Below the pieces are notes generated by a model. The model was not told where the DNA came from, did not search any database, and saw only the letters and a list, made by a program, of their open reading frames with translations. DNA of 64,000 nt from Microbacterium sp. lyk4-40-TSB-66 (GTDB taxonomy: Bacteria > Actinomycetota > Actinomycetes > Actinomycetales > Microbacteriaceae), in assembly GCF_030209475.1 (NCBI RefSeq), contig NZ_JARVRW010000003.1:248001-312000 (forward strand). Reading direction: 5' to 3'. The translations under genes were made by a program, and so were the position numbers. Positions 1 through 8,561 of the stretch are shown here, piece after piece. Every line of letters begins with the position of its first letter. Position 1 is the first letter of the stretch.

Positions 1-150
1 CCGGCGTGGGCTCGAGCGTCGGGGCGACCGTGGGCTCGGGCGTCGGGGCGACCGTCGGCTCCGGGGTCGGGGCGACCGTCGGCTCGGGCGTCGGGGCGAC
101 CGTCGGCGCCACGGTCGGTTCCGGCGTCGGAGTCGGGGTCGGTTCCACGA
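1..150 (-). repeat. In-frame tandem repeat coding for PEPTVAPT units
   Basis: A roughly 24-bp unit is repeated about four to five times, with one shorter copy. Read on the minus strand it encodes the eight-residue unit PEPTVAPT, making a Pro/Thr-rich stalk at the end of the M14 peptidase. Such repeats slip easily, so copy number may differ between strains. Confidence 0.8.
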
Positions 151-2695
151 CCACCGGCTCGTCTGCGGCCCAGAACACCGCGCGGGCGATGTCGCTGAAG
201 GCGCCGACCGGGTGCGCGCGGAAGGTCGGCGACGTGCCGAAGACGAAGGCGCGCGTTCCGGACGGGCCCGTCAGCGAGACCGCCGACGCCTGGCCCGCGG
301 CATCCTGAATCGACTGGCCGGGAGTGCTGCGCCAGTGGCCCGAGATGAAGGTGTCGGAGCCGGCGTAGCGTTGCTCGATCGTCACCCCGGCGGACGGGGC
401 GGGGAACCACGCGAACGGGTACCCGAAAGCGGTGTCCTGCGGGTAGTCACCCAGCACGCCGTCGGCGGGCGTCTCGACCCGGGCGATGCCGTTCGATCCG
501 CGCGTGCCGGTCACCGCGGTGAGCGGCGCAACGTAGGTGTTCACGAAGGCGGCACCGCCGGCGCCGCGCCCCACGACGGGCTTGCCGGCCGCGATGAACG
601 CCGTCACCCGGTCGGCCCCTGCCTGCTGCTCGGGTGTGAAGCTGAGCCCGGTGCCGACGTAGAGGACGTCGACGGTGGAGAGGTCGACTTCACCCACGGC
701 CAGGGCGGCGGCGGTGACCGGTACGAGTCCGGTGAAGCCGAGCTTGGTCAGGGCATCGCGGTCCCCCGCGTCGCCGACGTAGCCGATGCGCACGCTGCGC
801 AGCTCGGTGGCGTCGGTGGCCGCCGGTTCACCGAGCTCGAAGTCGACACCGAACAGCTCCGCCGCCAGCTCGGCAGCCGCGCGGGACGCGGCTCCGGAGC
901 CGAGCACGATGGTGCCGTCGGACTGCTGCGACAGGGGCACGCCGTAGGCCAGCAGCCCGTTGACCGCCTGCCAGTCGGCCACGCCCCGCGGCTCGAACGT
1001 CAGCGACCCGGCCCCCGCGGGAACCGAACCCGTCAGCGGTGCCTCGGTAACGGGCTCGGTCGCGGTGGTCGGCGCCGAGTCGGTCGTCTCGCCGATGCGT
1101 GCGACATCCGCACCCCAGAGCAGCGAGAGGCTCCACGCCGAGATGTCGTACATGTCGGGCACGCGGTCGGAGATGTCGGAACCGTCGGCCAGCAGTACGT
1201 TCGCGAGACCGCGGAGCGGCTGGTGCATGTCGACGTAGTACGACCCCGCCGGGTAGTCGACGCCGTCCACGCGCGCGGCGGCGGTGAGACGGTCGACCCG
1301 GATGCCGTTCACGAGCAGTTGCTGCACGAGCGTCTGCGCGTCGGAGTCCGACCGCTGACCGGGACCGATGGGAATGACGTACGCGCGCGGGAAGTCGGCG
1401 TTGTAGATGTCGGTCTCGTCCCAGATGTCCGTCCACTCCGCGGGCACGCCCGTAGCGAGGTCCTCGGGGGCGACATCGGCCGGGATCTCGCGGCTGGGCT
1501 CGCCGGCCTCGCCGCGGCGGAAGATCTCGATCTGGTTGTCGAGCAGCGCGTCGCTGTGCTCATCGACGTAGTCCACGACGGTGTCGATGACGACCTCGGC
1601 GACCTCGATGTTCACCTTCGCGCGCGCGGGCTGGTCGCCCGAGCGCCCGAGCGGCAATTCGACGGTGTTGGTGATGGCGCCCTGGTACGCCACGTACTGC
1701 GGCGCGAAGATCGGGGGCCAGTCGTCCCAGCCCGACCGCTGGTCGCGGTACGGGATGTTGATGAAGCCGGTGTTGGTCTCGGTCACGCTGTCGGTCGCCG
1801 GGTCGTAGTAGGTGTTCCCGGGGATGTTCGCCGCGGTCACGGCATCCTCGATCTCCAACGCCGTGGCGTACGCGTGCGGCACGAAGAGGTCGTACTCGTA
1901 GTTCTCACCGTGCGGGGGACCGCAGGGCTCGACCTGGAGCACGCTGGTGTAGCCGTGCAGGTCGATGAAGTACGTCGGCTGGATGACGCTCGCCAGGTCG
2001 CGGACGATGGATGCCTCGGCGGTGGCGCCCGTGATGAAGTCGCGGTTCGGGTCGTAGCCGTTCGCGGTCCCGCGCTGCCCGAGGGCACGGCCGTCGGGGT
2101 TGTTGGTGACCGTGAAGTAGACGCGGTGGTCGTCGAGCATCTCGGTCGTGGCCGGGTCGGTGGAGGTGGCGAGGTCCTCGATGTAGTTGAGGGTCGCGTC
2201 GGTGCCCTCCCACTCGTTGCCGTGAATGTTGCCGTTGAACCACATCGGCACCTTGTACTCGCTCTGCAGCGTCGCATCCGCCGCGGCGGCCGTCGGATCG
2301 GCCTTGACGAGGTCGCGCCAGTCCGACTGCTGAGCCGTCTGCGCGGTGGTCTCGGGGGCCGTGACGGTCACGAGGTAGATGTCGCGGCCCTGCGCCGAGG
2401 TGCCGACGACCTGAGCCGAGACCCGGTCGCTGGCGTCCATGAGGGTGTTCAGGAACGGTGCGATCTCGTCGTACGGACGCACACCGCGCGCGATCGATGC
2501 GTCTTCGGGGAGGTCGGGGAACACCTTCAGCTCGGGCTGAGCCGGGTAGCTGGTCGGCATGTCGATCAGCGGCGACACGGGTCGCACCACAGTCAACGAG
2601 GGGGGAACCATCGCGGCCGAAGCCGGGAGGGCGGCGAACACGGTCGTCGCGGCGAAGCCGCAGACGACGGTGCCCGCGAGGATGCGTCTCTGCAC
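1..2695 (-). CDS. Secreted M14-family zinc carboxypeptidase, C-terminus cut by the window edge
   Basis: Reads leftward from GTG 2695 (GGAG about 6 nt upstream) and stays open to base 1, giving about 898 residues without a stop. The N-terminus is a signal peptide (two Arg, hydrophobic core, AFA-type Ala-rich end), so the enzyme is exported. M14 zinc ligands are visible: HGNE near residues 156-159 and the second His in DLHGY near 246. The catalytic Glu is probably in NTVELP near 344. The domain should hydrolyse C-terminal residues of peptides or cell-wall peptides. The region after about residue 400 is less clear; it has a GATase-like or lectin-like look but no firm assignment. The last visible residues are PEPTVAPT repeats, which usually act as a wall-spanning linker; any anchor lies outside the window. 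A long antisense ORF on the plus strand is a GC-driven shadow. Confidence 0.88.
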   Translation of the reverse strand, partial: MQRRILAGTVVCGFAATTVFAALPASAAMVPPSLTVVRPVSPLIDMPTSYPAQPELKVFPDLPEDASIARGVRPYDEIAPFLNTLMDASDRVSAQVVGTSAQGRDIYLVTVTAPETTAQTAQQSDWRDLVKADPTAAAADATLQSEYKVPMWFNGNIHGNEWEGTDATLNYIEDLATSTDPATTEMLDDHRVYFTVTNNPDGRALGQRGTANGYDPNRDFITGATAEASIVRDLASVIQPTYFIDLHGYTSVLQVEPCGPPHGENYEYDLFVPHAYATALEIEDAVTAANIPGNTYYDPATDSVTETNTGFINIPYRDQRSGWDDWPPIFAPQYVAYQGAITNTVELPLGRSGDQPARAKVNIEVAEVVIDTVVDYVDEHSDALLDNQIEIFRRGEAGEPSREIPADVAPEDLATGVPAEWTDIWDETDIYNADFPRAYVIPIGPGQRSDSDAQTLVQQLLVNGIRVDRLTAAARVDGVDYPAGSYYVDMHQPLRGLANVLLADGSDISDRVPDMYDISAWSLSLLWGADVARIGETTDSAPTTATEPVTEAPLTGSVPAGAGSLTFEPRGVADWQAVNGLLAYGVPLSQQSDGTIVLGSGAASRAAAELAAELFGVDFELGEPAATDATELRSVRIGYVGDAGDRDALTKLGFTGLVPVTAAALAVGEVDLSTVDVLYVGTGLSFTPEQQAGADRVTAFIAAGKPVVGRGAGGAAFVNTYVAPLTAVTGTRGSNGIARVETPADGVLGDYPQDTAFGYPFAWFPAPSAGVTIEQRYAGSDTFISGHWRSTPGQSIQDAAGQASAVSLTGPSGTRAFVFGTSPTFRAHPVGAFSDIARAVFWAADEPVVVEPTPTPTPEPTVAPTVAPTPEPTVAPTPEPTVAPTPEPTVAPTLEPTP

Positions 2696-2923
2696 GGGGT
2701 CTCCATGGGGGTTGCGGCCGCGCGACGTGGAGCTTCTCGCGCGGCAGGGGGGACGGTCCGGTGAGCCGAACCTGAAAGAAATCTATGGATGCCGTGTTAC
2801 GCGGCTGTGACAGACCCCGATCGTCGTGTTACCGCCGCCGCAGAACGCAGCGTTCGACGGCCGACGTGACCGCGCGTGTCGGGCCCGGCGCCACGCCCCC
2901 GCAGACCCGGAAGGATGGATGTC
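2696..2923. promoter_or_regulatory. Divergent intergenic region between the M14 peptidase and the LLM monooxygenase
   Basis: This 228-nt gap separates divergent genes and must hold both promoters. On the minus strand a TAGATT-like -10 is visible around 2783-2788, before the M14 gene. No clear operator was found. Confidence 0.4.
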
Positions 2924-3985
2924 ATGACTTCCCCCCAGCGCGTGCGTTTCGGCTACTGGACCCCGATCTTCGGCGGCTGGCTGCGCAACGTCGACGACGA
3001 ACAGACCCCCGTCTCGTTCGCCCACATCGCCGAGATCGCCCGCGCCGCGGAAGAGGGCGGGTTCGACCTCACGCTCATCCCCGAGCTGAACCTCAACGAC
3101 ATCAAGGGCGTCGACGCTCCCTCCCTCGACGCCTGGGCGGTGACCGCGGCGCTCGCGGCGGTCACGACGTCGCTCGAGCTGATGACCGCGGTGCGTCCGG
3201 GCTTCCACAACCCATTCCACACCGCCAAACAGGCCGCGACCATCGACGAGATCAGCGGCGGCCGGTTCACCCTCAACGTGGTCTCGGCGTGGTGGGCCGA
3301 GGAGGCGAAACAGTACGACGGCCTCTTCAGCGCGCACGACGACCGGTACGCCCGCACCATCGAGTGGGTCGAGGTGCTGCGCGGGCTGTGGTCCGAGACG
3401 CCTTTCGCCTACGACGGCGAGTACTACCGCACGGAGGGCACGTTCACCGAGCCCAAGCCGCGCGTCATCCCGCGTCTGTACGCCGGCGGCGAGAGCGAGG
3501 CCGGACGCACCGCGATCACGAGCTTCGCCGACGCGTATCTGACCCACGGCGGCACGCTCGACGAGCTGTCGACGAAGGTCGACGACATGCGACGGCGACG
3601 GGCGCTCTCGGGGGCGACGCCGTTCGAGGCGTTCGGAATGGCGGCGTACGCCGTGGTGCGCGACACCGAAGCCGAGGCGCAGGCCGAGATCGAGCGGATC
3701 ACCGATGTGCGCGGGGGAGCGGCGTACGGCTCGTATCAAGACTTCGTGAGCAAGTCGAAGCTCGACACCCCGGTCGATCTGAAGGAGTACTCGGTGTCGA
3801 ACCGCGGCCTGCGGCCGAACCTCGTCGGCACGCCCGACCAGGTCGCCGAGCGGATCGTGGAATTCGCGAACGTCGGCGTCTCGACGCTGCTGCTGCAGTT
3901 CTCGCCCCACCTGCCCGAGATGCAGCGGTTCGCCGCCGAGGTGATCCCGCGCGTGCGGCGTCTGGAGGCGCAGCGCGACGCGTGA
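2924..3985 (+). CDS. LLM-class flavin-dependent monooxygenase (SsuD/SfnG-like)
   Basis: A 353-residue protein with the luciferase-like TIM-barrel pattern: FGYWTPIFGGW at the start, VSAWW in the middle and a GTPDQVAERI helix near the C-terminus. Family members use FMNH2 and O2 to oxidise substrates such as alkanesulfonates, dimethyl sulfone or other small organics. The sequence alone does not fix the substrate. ATG 2924 is preferred to the upstream in-frame starts because GGAAGGA lies 8 nt before it. It stands alone, with no SsuE-type reductase or ABC transporter alongside, so the flavin reductase must be encoded elsewhere. Confidence 0.85.
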   Translation: MTSPQRVRFGYWTPIFGGWLRNVDDEQTPVSFAHIAEIARAAEEGGFDLTLIPELNLNDIKGVDAPSLDAWAVTAALAAVTTSLELMTAVRPGFHNPFHTAKQAATIDEISGGRFTLNVVSAWWAEEAKQYDGLFSAHDDRYARTIEWVEVLRGLWSETPFAYDGEYYRTEGTFTEPKPRVIPRLYAGGESEAGRTAITSFADAYLTHGGTLDELSTKVDDMRRRRALSGATPFEAFGMAAYAVVRDTEAEAQAEIERITDVRGGAAYGSYQDFVSKSKLDTPVDLKEYSVSNRGLRPNLVGTPDQVAERIVEFANVGVSTLLLQFSPHLPEMQRFAAEVIPRVRRLEAQRDA

Positions 3986-3987
3986 CC

Positions 3988-4082
3988 GTCGCGTTCCGCG
4001 AGCGCGGTCGCGTTCCCCGAGCTCCGTCGCGTTTCCCGAGCTCGGTCGCGTTCCCCGAGCTCGGTCGCGGGCCGCGAGCTCA
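3988..4082. repeat. Five 19-bp tandem repeats at a convergent gene junction
   Basis: Five head-to-tail copies of a 19-bp unit, consensus GTCGCGTTCCCCGAGCTCG, start at 3988, 4007, 4026, 4045 and 4064. The last copy runs into the 3' end of the ATP-grasp gene. Each copy carries a short GAGCTC palindrome. It lies between convergent genes, where it could act as a weak bidirectional terminator. Confidence 0.8.
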
Positions 4083-5021
4083 GCCGCGGGCGACCGCCAC
4101 CTCGCGTGGCAGCAGGGAGCCGAGCCAGCGGGCGATCTCACGCGGTCCCGAACGCGGAGCGGATGCCTCGACGTCGGGGTTGTAGTTGGTGTTGGTGTTG
4201 ACGTCGTAGGTCACGGTGCGACCGTCGATCGTCTCGATGAACTCGATGCCGGCGATACCCACGCCCTCGGCCGCGAGGAAGGCGAGGTAACGGTCGATGA
4301 GCGCCGGGTCGACGTCGTCGCGCAGCCGGAACATCGGCTCGGGCTCGACCCCGTCGGCATCCGGGATCGCGCAGGCCTCCGCGGGGCAGAGCTCGAAGCT
4401 TCCGGCGCTGGTGTCGACGCGCACGGCGTACACGAATTCGCCCGCGACGAACTCGGCCCGGGTGATGAACGCACCACGACCGACGAGAAGCTCCTGCAGA
4501 AGGGTGATGCCGTCGGGCGACGGTTCGAAGTCAGGACCGGTGACCCAGGCCGAGAAGTCGTCGACCGAGTCCCACCGGCGCACGCCCAGACCCTTGCCAC
4601 CCTGGTTGTGCTTGCTGATGAACGGCGCGCCGAAGCGCTCGGCCGATGCCACGAGATCGTCGGAGCCGAAGACGGCGAGTGTGCGGGGGACCTCGACGCC
4701 CGCGTGCCGCAGCGCCGCATGCTGCGCGACCTTGCTCACCTCGAGCTCGAGCACGTCGGCGCCGTTGATGACGGTGCGACCCCACGAGGCGAGCCAGCGC
4801 AGCACAGCGCGGCCGAACTCCTTGCTGTGCGCATGGTCACGCGTATGCGCGGAGGCGCTCAGACGCGACCAGAAGACACCGTCGGGCGGTTCGACCGCGA
4901 GATCGATGGATCCGTCGGTGAGCAGCCACTCTTCGAACGGCACCCCTTCGGCATCGAACGCCGCCGCGAACGGCGGAATCCACTGGGGGTTCTCGTGGAT
5001 GACGTAGACCTTGCCCGACAT
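4080..5021 (-). CDS. ATP-grasp domain protein (RimK-like ligase)
   Basis: 313 residues. The ATP-grasp core is visible: SKHNQGGKGLG near residues 136-146 is the glycine-rich nucleotide loop with its Lys, and GIEFIE plus DVNTNTNYNP near 255-285 supplies the Mg-binding acidic and Asn residues. The family joins a carboxylate to an amine or thiol through an acyl-phosphate, as in RimK-type glutamate ligases. Substrate is unknown. The predicted mRNA is leaderless: -10 TAGCCT is 6 nt before ATG 5021, and TGTCGG sits 10 nt before that -10, as in PafBC-type promoters. It has no operon partner. Confidence 0.8.
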   Translation of the reverse strand: MSGKVYVIHENPQWIPPFAAAFDAEGVPFEEWLLTDGSIDLAVEPPDGVFWSRLSASAHTRDHAHSKEFGRAVLRWLASWGRTVINGADVLELEVSKVAQHAALRHAGVEVPRTLAVFGSDDLVASAERFGAPFISKHNQGGKGLGVRRWDSVDDFSAWVTGPDFEPSPDGITLLQELLVGRGAFITRAEFVAGEFVYAVRVDTSAGSFELCPAEACAIPDADGVEPEPMFRLRDDVDPALIDRYLAFLAAEGVGIAGIEFIETIDGRTVTYDVNTNTNYNPDVEASAPRSGPREIARWLGSLLPREVAVARG

Positions 5022-5027
5022 TCCGCC

Positions 5028-5049
5028 AGGCTAACGCGCCCCTCCGACA
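5028..5049 (-). promoter_or_regulatory. RecA-NDp/PafBC-like promoter of the ATP-grasp gene
   Basis: On the minus strand TGTCGG (5049-5044), 10 nt, then TAGCCT (5033-5028), followed after 6 nt by the ATG at 5021. The order and spacing match the mycobacterial RecA-NDp promoter class. Confidence 0.65.
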
Positions 5050-5117
5050 TCGGGCCCGCCAGCTCGTCACGCGACGACACCGGCGCCCCGGCGGGGGCGC
5101 GTGGCATCCGAACTCTG

Positions 5118-5186
5118 TATTGTTGCGAAGCTGTGCCGGCGGAAAGGGATGCCATGACCTCCGACCCATATCGCGGCGGCGGGTGA
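5118..5186 (+). other. Possible 10-codon leader ORF with its own -10 and ribosome site
   Basis: A TATTGT -10 element lies at 5118-5123. GGAAAGG then precedes ATG 5154, which opens a 10-codon frame (MTSDPYRGGG) ending at TGA 5184-5186. It sits 88 nt before the small membrane protein gene and could be a translated leader. Ten codons are too few to be sure. Confidence 0.35.
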
Positions 5187-5274
5187 AGTTCATCCCGTCG
5201 GCAGGTGACGACATCGATGCCCTACGAGCGGATCGTGGCAGCCTGAACCTTTGTCGGCATCGAGGGGGCACGCC

Positions 5275-5583
5275 GTGTGGGAGACAGTCGATTCAGCGAT
5301 CACCGTCGCGGTGTGCGTCGCCATCATCGGCACCGGGTGGGGACTGCTCATCGACCCGGTACGCCCTGCGACCTGGTGGGTGGCCGTCACCTCGGTCGTG
5401 CTGACGGGTTTGCTCGTGGCGGGCCTGGCCCCCGACGCCGTGTTCTCGGCGCCGGTGCTCGTGATGGCATTCACCATCACCTCATGGGCACGCGAGAAGG
5501 TGTGGCGTGCCGGGCTCATTCGGAACGAACGCCCACCCCGAACGCCTCCGCCTCCTCCTCCGTCAGCATCCGCGACCGGATGA
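5275..5583 (+). CDS. Small two-helix membrane protein, function unknown
   Basis: 102 residues. GTG 5275 is chosen because GAGGGGG lies 6 nt upstream; a TTG 24 nt earlier is possible. Two hydrophobic segments (about residues 7-25 and 33-60) are followed by a basic stretch and a Pro-rich tail. The family is not recognised. The 3' end overlaps the convergent DUF779 gene by 68 nt, so the Pro-rich tail may partly reflect that overlap. Confidence 0.6.
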   Translation: MWETVDSAITVAVCVAIIGTGWGLLIDPVRPATWWVAVTSVVLTGLLVAGLAPDAVFSAPVLVMAFTITSWAREKVWRAGLIRNERPPRTPPPPPPSASATG

Positions 5584-5908
5584 GGAACCGCATCCCCACG
5601 GGACCCTCGACCGAGAAACCGGCCCCGCGGCCCGGGACGACGTCGATCGTCAGGTGCGTGAACTTCCAGTACTCGAACTGCGACTCCGACATGTACACCT
5701 CGATGGGGTCGTCGAGACCGACCTCGACGTCTCCGAGATGCACGTCGCTCGGGCCGGTGATGAACATTCCCACGGGATAGCACATGGGCGAACTGCCGTC
5801 GCAGCAGCCGCCGGACTGATGGAACATCAGCGGCCCGTGCTTCGTCGTCAACTCTCGCAGCAGCGCGGCCGCGGCATCCGTCACGTCGACGCGGGAGAGT
5901 CCTCGCAT
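5516..5908 (-). CDS. DUF779 family protein, partner of acetaldehyde dehydrogenase
   Basis: 130 residues, with ATG 5908 preceded by GGAAGGA. The Cys-rich motif GGCCDGSSPMCYP near residues 33-45 is the hallmark of DUF779. This small family is repeatedly found beside ExaC/AcoD-type aldehyde dehydrogenases, as here: it lies 110 nt downstream of the dehydrogenase on the same strand. The biochemical role is not established; the clustered Cys residues suggest metal or redox chemistry, or an accessory role for the dehydrogenase. Confidence 0.88.
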   Translation of the reverse strand: MRGLSRVDVTDAAAALLRELTTKHGPLMFHQSGGCCDGSSPMCYPVGMFITGPSDVHLGDVEVGLDDPIEVYMSESQFEYWKFTHLTIDVVPGRGAGFSVEGPVGMRFLIRSRMLTEEEAEAFGVGVRSE

Positions 5909-6018
5909 GTTCCATTCCTTCCGAAGGATGTCTCCCTCCGGCTGCCGGAGTGTTCCCCAGGCGACCGAGGGTGGCATGGCGGGAAGGCGGCGCCGGGCGG
6001 TCCCGGAGCCGCCACGAC

Positions 6019-7569
6019 TCAGAAGAAGCCCATTGCTCCGTCGGCATATGACACGAGCAGGTTCTTCGTCTGCTGGTAGTGGTCGAGCATCTTCAGGTGG
6101 TTCTCGCGACCGATGCCCGACTGCTTGTAGCCACCGAATGCCGCGTGCGCGGGGTACTGGTGATACGTGTTCGTCCACACGCGGCCCGCCTCGATCGCGC
6201 GACCAGCGCGGTAGGCGGTGTCGCCGCTGCGTGCCCAGACACCCGCCCCGAGGCCGTAGAGGGTGTCGTTGGCGATCGCGATGGCGTCGTCGAAATCGTC
6301 GAACGACGTGACAGACAGCACGGGACCGAAGATCTCCTCCTGGAAGATGCGCATGTCGTTCGTGCCCTCGAAGACCGTCGGCGCGACGTAATAGCCGTCG
6401 GACAGCTCGCCACCGAGATCGACCCGCTCGCCGCCCGTGAGGAGCTTCGCGCCGCCCTGCTTGCCGATGTCGATGTACGACAGGATCTTCTCGAGCTGGT
6501 CGTTCGAGGCTTGCGCGCCGATCATCGTCTCGGGGTCGAGCGGATTGCCCTGACGCACCTTCTTCACCCGCTGGAGGCCGTCCCCGAGGAACTGGTCGTA
6601 GATCGACCGCTGGATGAGCGACCGGGACGGGCACGTGCACACCTCGCCTTGGTTCAGCGCGAACATCGTGAAGCCCTCGAGTGCCTTGTCGTAATAGGCG
6701 TCGTCGCTGCGCAGCGCCACGTCTTCGAAGAACACGTTGGGGCTCTTGCCACCGAGCTCGAGTGTCACCGGAATGAGGTTCTGCGAGGCGTACTGCATGA
6801 TCAGGCGGCCCGTGGTGGTCTCACCGGTGAAGGCGATCTTGCGGATCCGCTTGTGCTGAGCCAGTGGAGCGCCCGCCTCGATGCCGAAGCCGTTGACGAT
6901 GTTGACGACACCAGCCGGAAGGAGGTCGCCGATGATGTCGAACAGGAAGAGAAGGGATGCCGGGGTCTGCTCGGCCGGCTTGATCACGACGCAGTTGCCC
7001 GCAGCGAGAGCGGGTGCGAGCTTCCATGCCGCCATGAGGATGGGGAAGTTCCACGGGATGATCTGGCCGACCACTCCGAGCGGCTCGTTGAAGTGGTAGG
7101 CGACGGTGTTCTCGTCGAGCTGGCTGAGGGAGCCTTCCTGTGCGCGAAGTACGCCGGCGAAGTAGCGGAAATGGTCGACGGTCAGTGGAATGTCGGCGGC
7201 GAGCGTCTCGCGCACCGGCTTACCGTTCTCCCACGTCTCCGCGACGGCGATCTTCTCGAGGTTCTCCTCGATCCGGTCGGCGATCTTGTTCAGGATGACG
7301 CTGCGCTGGGCGGGCGTGGTCTTCTTCCACGACGCGAACGCCTTCCACCCGGCCTCGACCGCGCGGTCGATGTCGTGCGCGTCGCCGCGGGCGACCTCGC
7401 AGAACGGCTTGCCGGTGACGGGGGTGATGTTCTCGAAGTACTCACCGCTGTGCGGTGCGACCCACTCGCCGCCGATGTAGTGCCCGTACCGCGAACGGTA
7501 TTCGGCGACGGCTCCGCGGGATCCGGGAGCGGCGTAGACGCTCGAGACGCCTTCTTCGACGATGGTCAT
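6019..7569 (-). CDS. NAD-dependent (acet)aldehyde dehydrogenase, ExaC/AcoD type
   Basis: 516 residues, a normal length for the family. The Rossmann and catalytic signatures are present: PWNFP near residue 165, [14 protein letters not shown] near 268-281, and the nucleophile Cys311 in [11 protein letters not shown]. It oxidises aldehydes, probably acetaldehyde formed from ethanol or acetoin, to the acid with NAD+ in the cytoplasm. ATG 7569 follows AAGGAG. The DUF779 gene downstream and a GAF-domain regulator about 1 kb upstream, beyond one unrelated gene, form the usual genomic setting of ExaC enzymes. Confidence 0.93.
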   Translation of the reverse strand: MTIVEEGVSSVYAAPGSRGAVAEYRSRYGHYIGGEWVAPHSGEYFENITPVTGKPFCEVARGDAHDIDRAVEAGWKAFASWKKTTPAQRSVILNKIADRIEENLEKIAVAETWENGKPVRETLAADIPLTVDHFRYFAGVLRAQEGSLSQLDENTVAYHFNEPLGVVGQIIPWNFPILMAAWKLAPALAAGNCVVIKPAEQTPASLLFLFDIIGDLLPAGVVNIVNGFGIEAGAPLAQHKRIRKIAFTGETTTGRLIMQYASQNLIPVTLELGGKSPNVFFEDVALRSDDAYYDKALEGFTMFALNQGEVCTCPSRSLIQRSIYDQFLGDGLQRVKKVRQGNPLDPETMIGAQASNDQLEKILSYIDIGKQGGAKLLTGGERVDLGGELSDGYYVAPTVFEGTNDMRIFQEEIFGPVLSVTSFDDFDDAIAIANDTLYGLGAGVWARSGDTAYRAGRAIEAGRVWTNTYHQYPAHAAFGGYKQSGIGRENHLKMLDHYQQTKNLLVSYADGAMGFF

Positions 7570-7954
7570 GCGTGTCTCCTTCGACGGTCATGAGTCGCCG
7601 CGTCTGCTTCGGGCGGCGATGCGCCGACGGTACGCCGGAGGAGGTTGCATCGAGTTGCGCCGGGGTGAGCCGTCGGCGGCGCCGGGGGGCGACATCGGCA
7701 CCAGCCGCCCGACCTGTCGTGACGACGGCGGTGGCGGATTCCTCGGCCGGCCCGCCGCGGCATCCGATCTCCGCAGATCTGCGCGATTCACGCAGCTCGT
7801 GGCCGAGATTCTCCGAGGAAGAGGTTGCTCTCCGGGCATGCAGATCGTGCACGCCCACCGCGCGGACCGCGCGCCCGCACCCCGCGGGACCCGCACCCCC
7901 CGACACGACGGATGCCACGACCCTGAAGCCGTGGCATCCGTTCTGCGTTCGCGA
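7570..7954. promoter_or_regulatory. 385-nt gap upstream of the aldehyde dehydrogenase
   Basis: No ORF here is convincing. The dehydrogenase promoter must lie in it; a TACCGT -10 candidate is visible on the minus strand near 7630. No sigma-54 type GG-N10-GC element was recognised. No terminator hairpin was evident for the upstream hypothetical gene. Confidence 0.4.
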
Positions 7955-8479
7955 CTACACGTCGGCGTCGGCCAGCACCGATCGCAGCGGCGGGACGTTG
8001 ACCTCGTGCAGGTCGACGTCGTCGAGGCGCTCGATGCTCTGCACGCGCGGGGCGATCACACGGTCGTCGGCGACGATCCAGCTGCCGACGAGGAGGAAAC
8101 GGTCGTTGCCGGCCGTGATCGGGCCGGTGAGGGCGAAGGTCTGGTGCGTCGGCGTGAGAAACGTCACGCGCACGGGCGTGCCGTGGGGCAGGGTCGACGG
8201 GTCGACCACATCGGCCTCGAGCGCCGGCTGCGGAGGCTCGATCCCGAGGTCGATGCGCTGGATCTCGGAGCTCGTCGCGAGGATCACGTCGCCGACCAGG
8301 GGCTGGCCGCCCACGCCGATGCGGACGGTGCCCTCGAGGGCGTAGAGGCCGTAGCGCGGCGAACGGACGATGACGCGGGCGACGTCGCCCGCCTTGACCT
8401 CGGCGAGCGCCTCGCGGATGCGCGCGACGTCGCGACGGGCACGGGCTGTCGAGAAGATGTCGAGCGCGTTTTCGTCCAT
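7955..8479 (-). CDS. Hypothetical protein with a DNA-damage-type promoter
   Basis: 174 residues; no family recognised. It is acidic, soluble and without a signal peptide or membrane segment. The N-terminal 45 residues look helical (MDENALDIFSTARARR...), followed by alternating beta-type segments (VGDVILATSSEIQRIDLG, FALTGPITAGNDRFLLVGSW) that suggest a small beta-barrel fold. The frame extends further upstream, but ATG 8479 is chosen because -10 TACGCT lies 6 nt before it, giving a leaderless mRNA. TGTCGG at the PafBC spacing precedes the -10. Neighbours give no functional clue. Confidence 0.7.
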   Translation of the reverse strand: MDENALDIFSTARARRDVARIREALAEVKAGDVARVIVRSPRYGLYALEGTVRIGVGGQPLVGDVILATSSEIQRIDLGIEPPQPALEADVVDPSTLPHGTPVRVTFLTPTHQTFALTGPITAGNDRFLLVGSWIVADDRVIAPRVQSIERLDDVDLHEVNVPPLRSVLADADV

Positions 8480-8485
8480 ATGTTC

Positions 8486-8507
8486 AGCGTAACGAGGGCC
8501 TCCGACA
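8486..8507 (-). promoter_or_regulatory. RecA-NDp/PafBC-like promoter of the hypothetical gene at 8.5 kb
   Basis: Minus strand TGTCGG (8507-8502), 10 nt, TACGCT (8491-8486), then 6 nt to ATG 8479. The upstream sequence GGGCCCGATGTCGGAGG is identical to that of the ATP-grasp promoter. Confidence 0.68.
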
Positions 8508-8561
8508 TCGGGCCCACCGAAGAGTGAACGCGCCCGAAAGCATGGTCGCCTCAGCGGGGAT

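Noticed and set aside
1-150. Short regular repeats as a CRISPR array
   Set aside because: The period is about 24 bp with no unique spacers, and the repeat is in frame with the peptidase, coding PEPTVAPT.
212-2764. 850-codon open frame on the plus strand
   Set aside because: It is antisense to the M14 peptidase, rich in Arg/Gly/Val/Asp without domains, and has no ribosome site. Such shadows are normal at this G+C.
7570-7954. Sigma-54 promoter for the aldehyde dehydrogenase
   Set aside because: The neighbouring AcoR-like regulator lacks the AAA+ domain needed for sigma-54, and no GG-N10-GC element was found.
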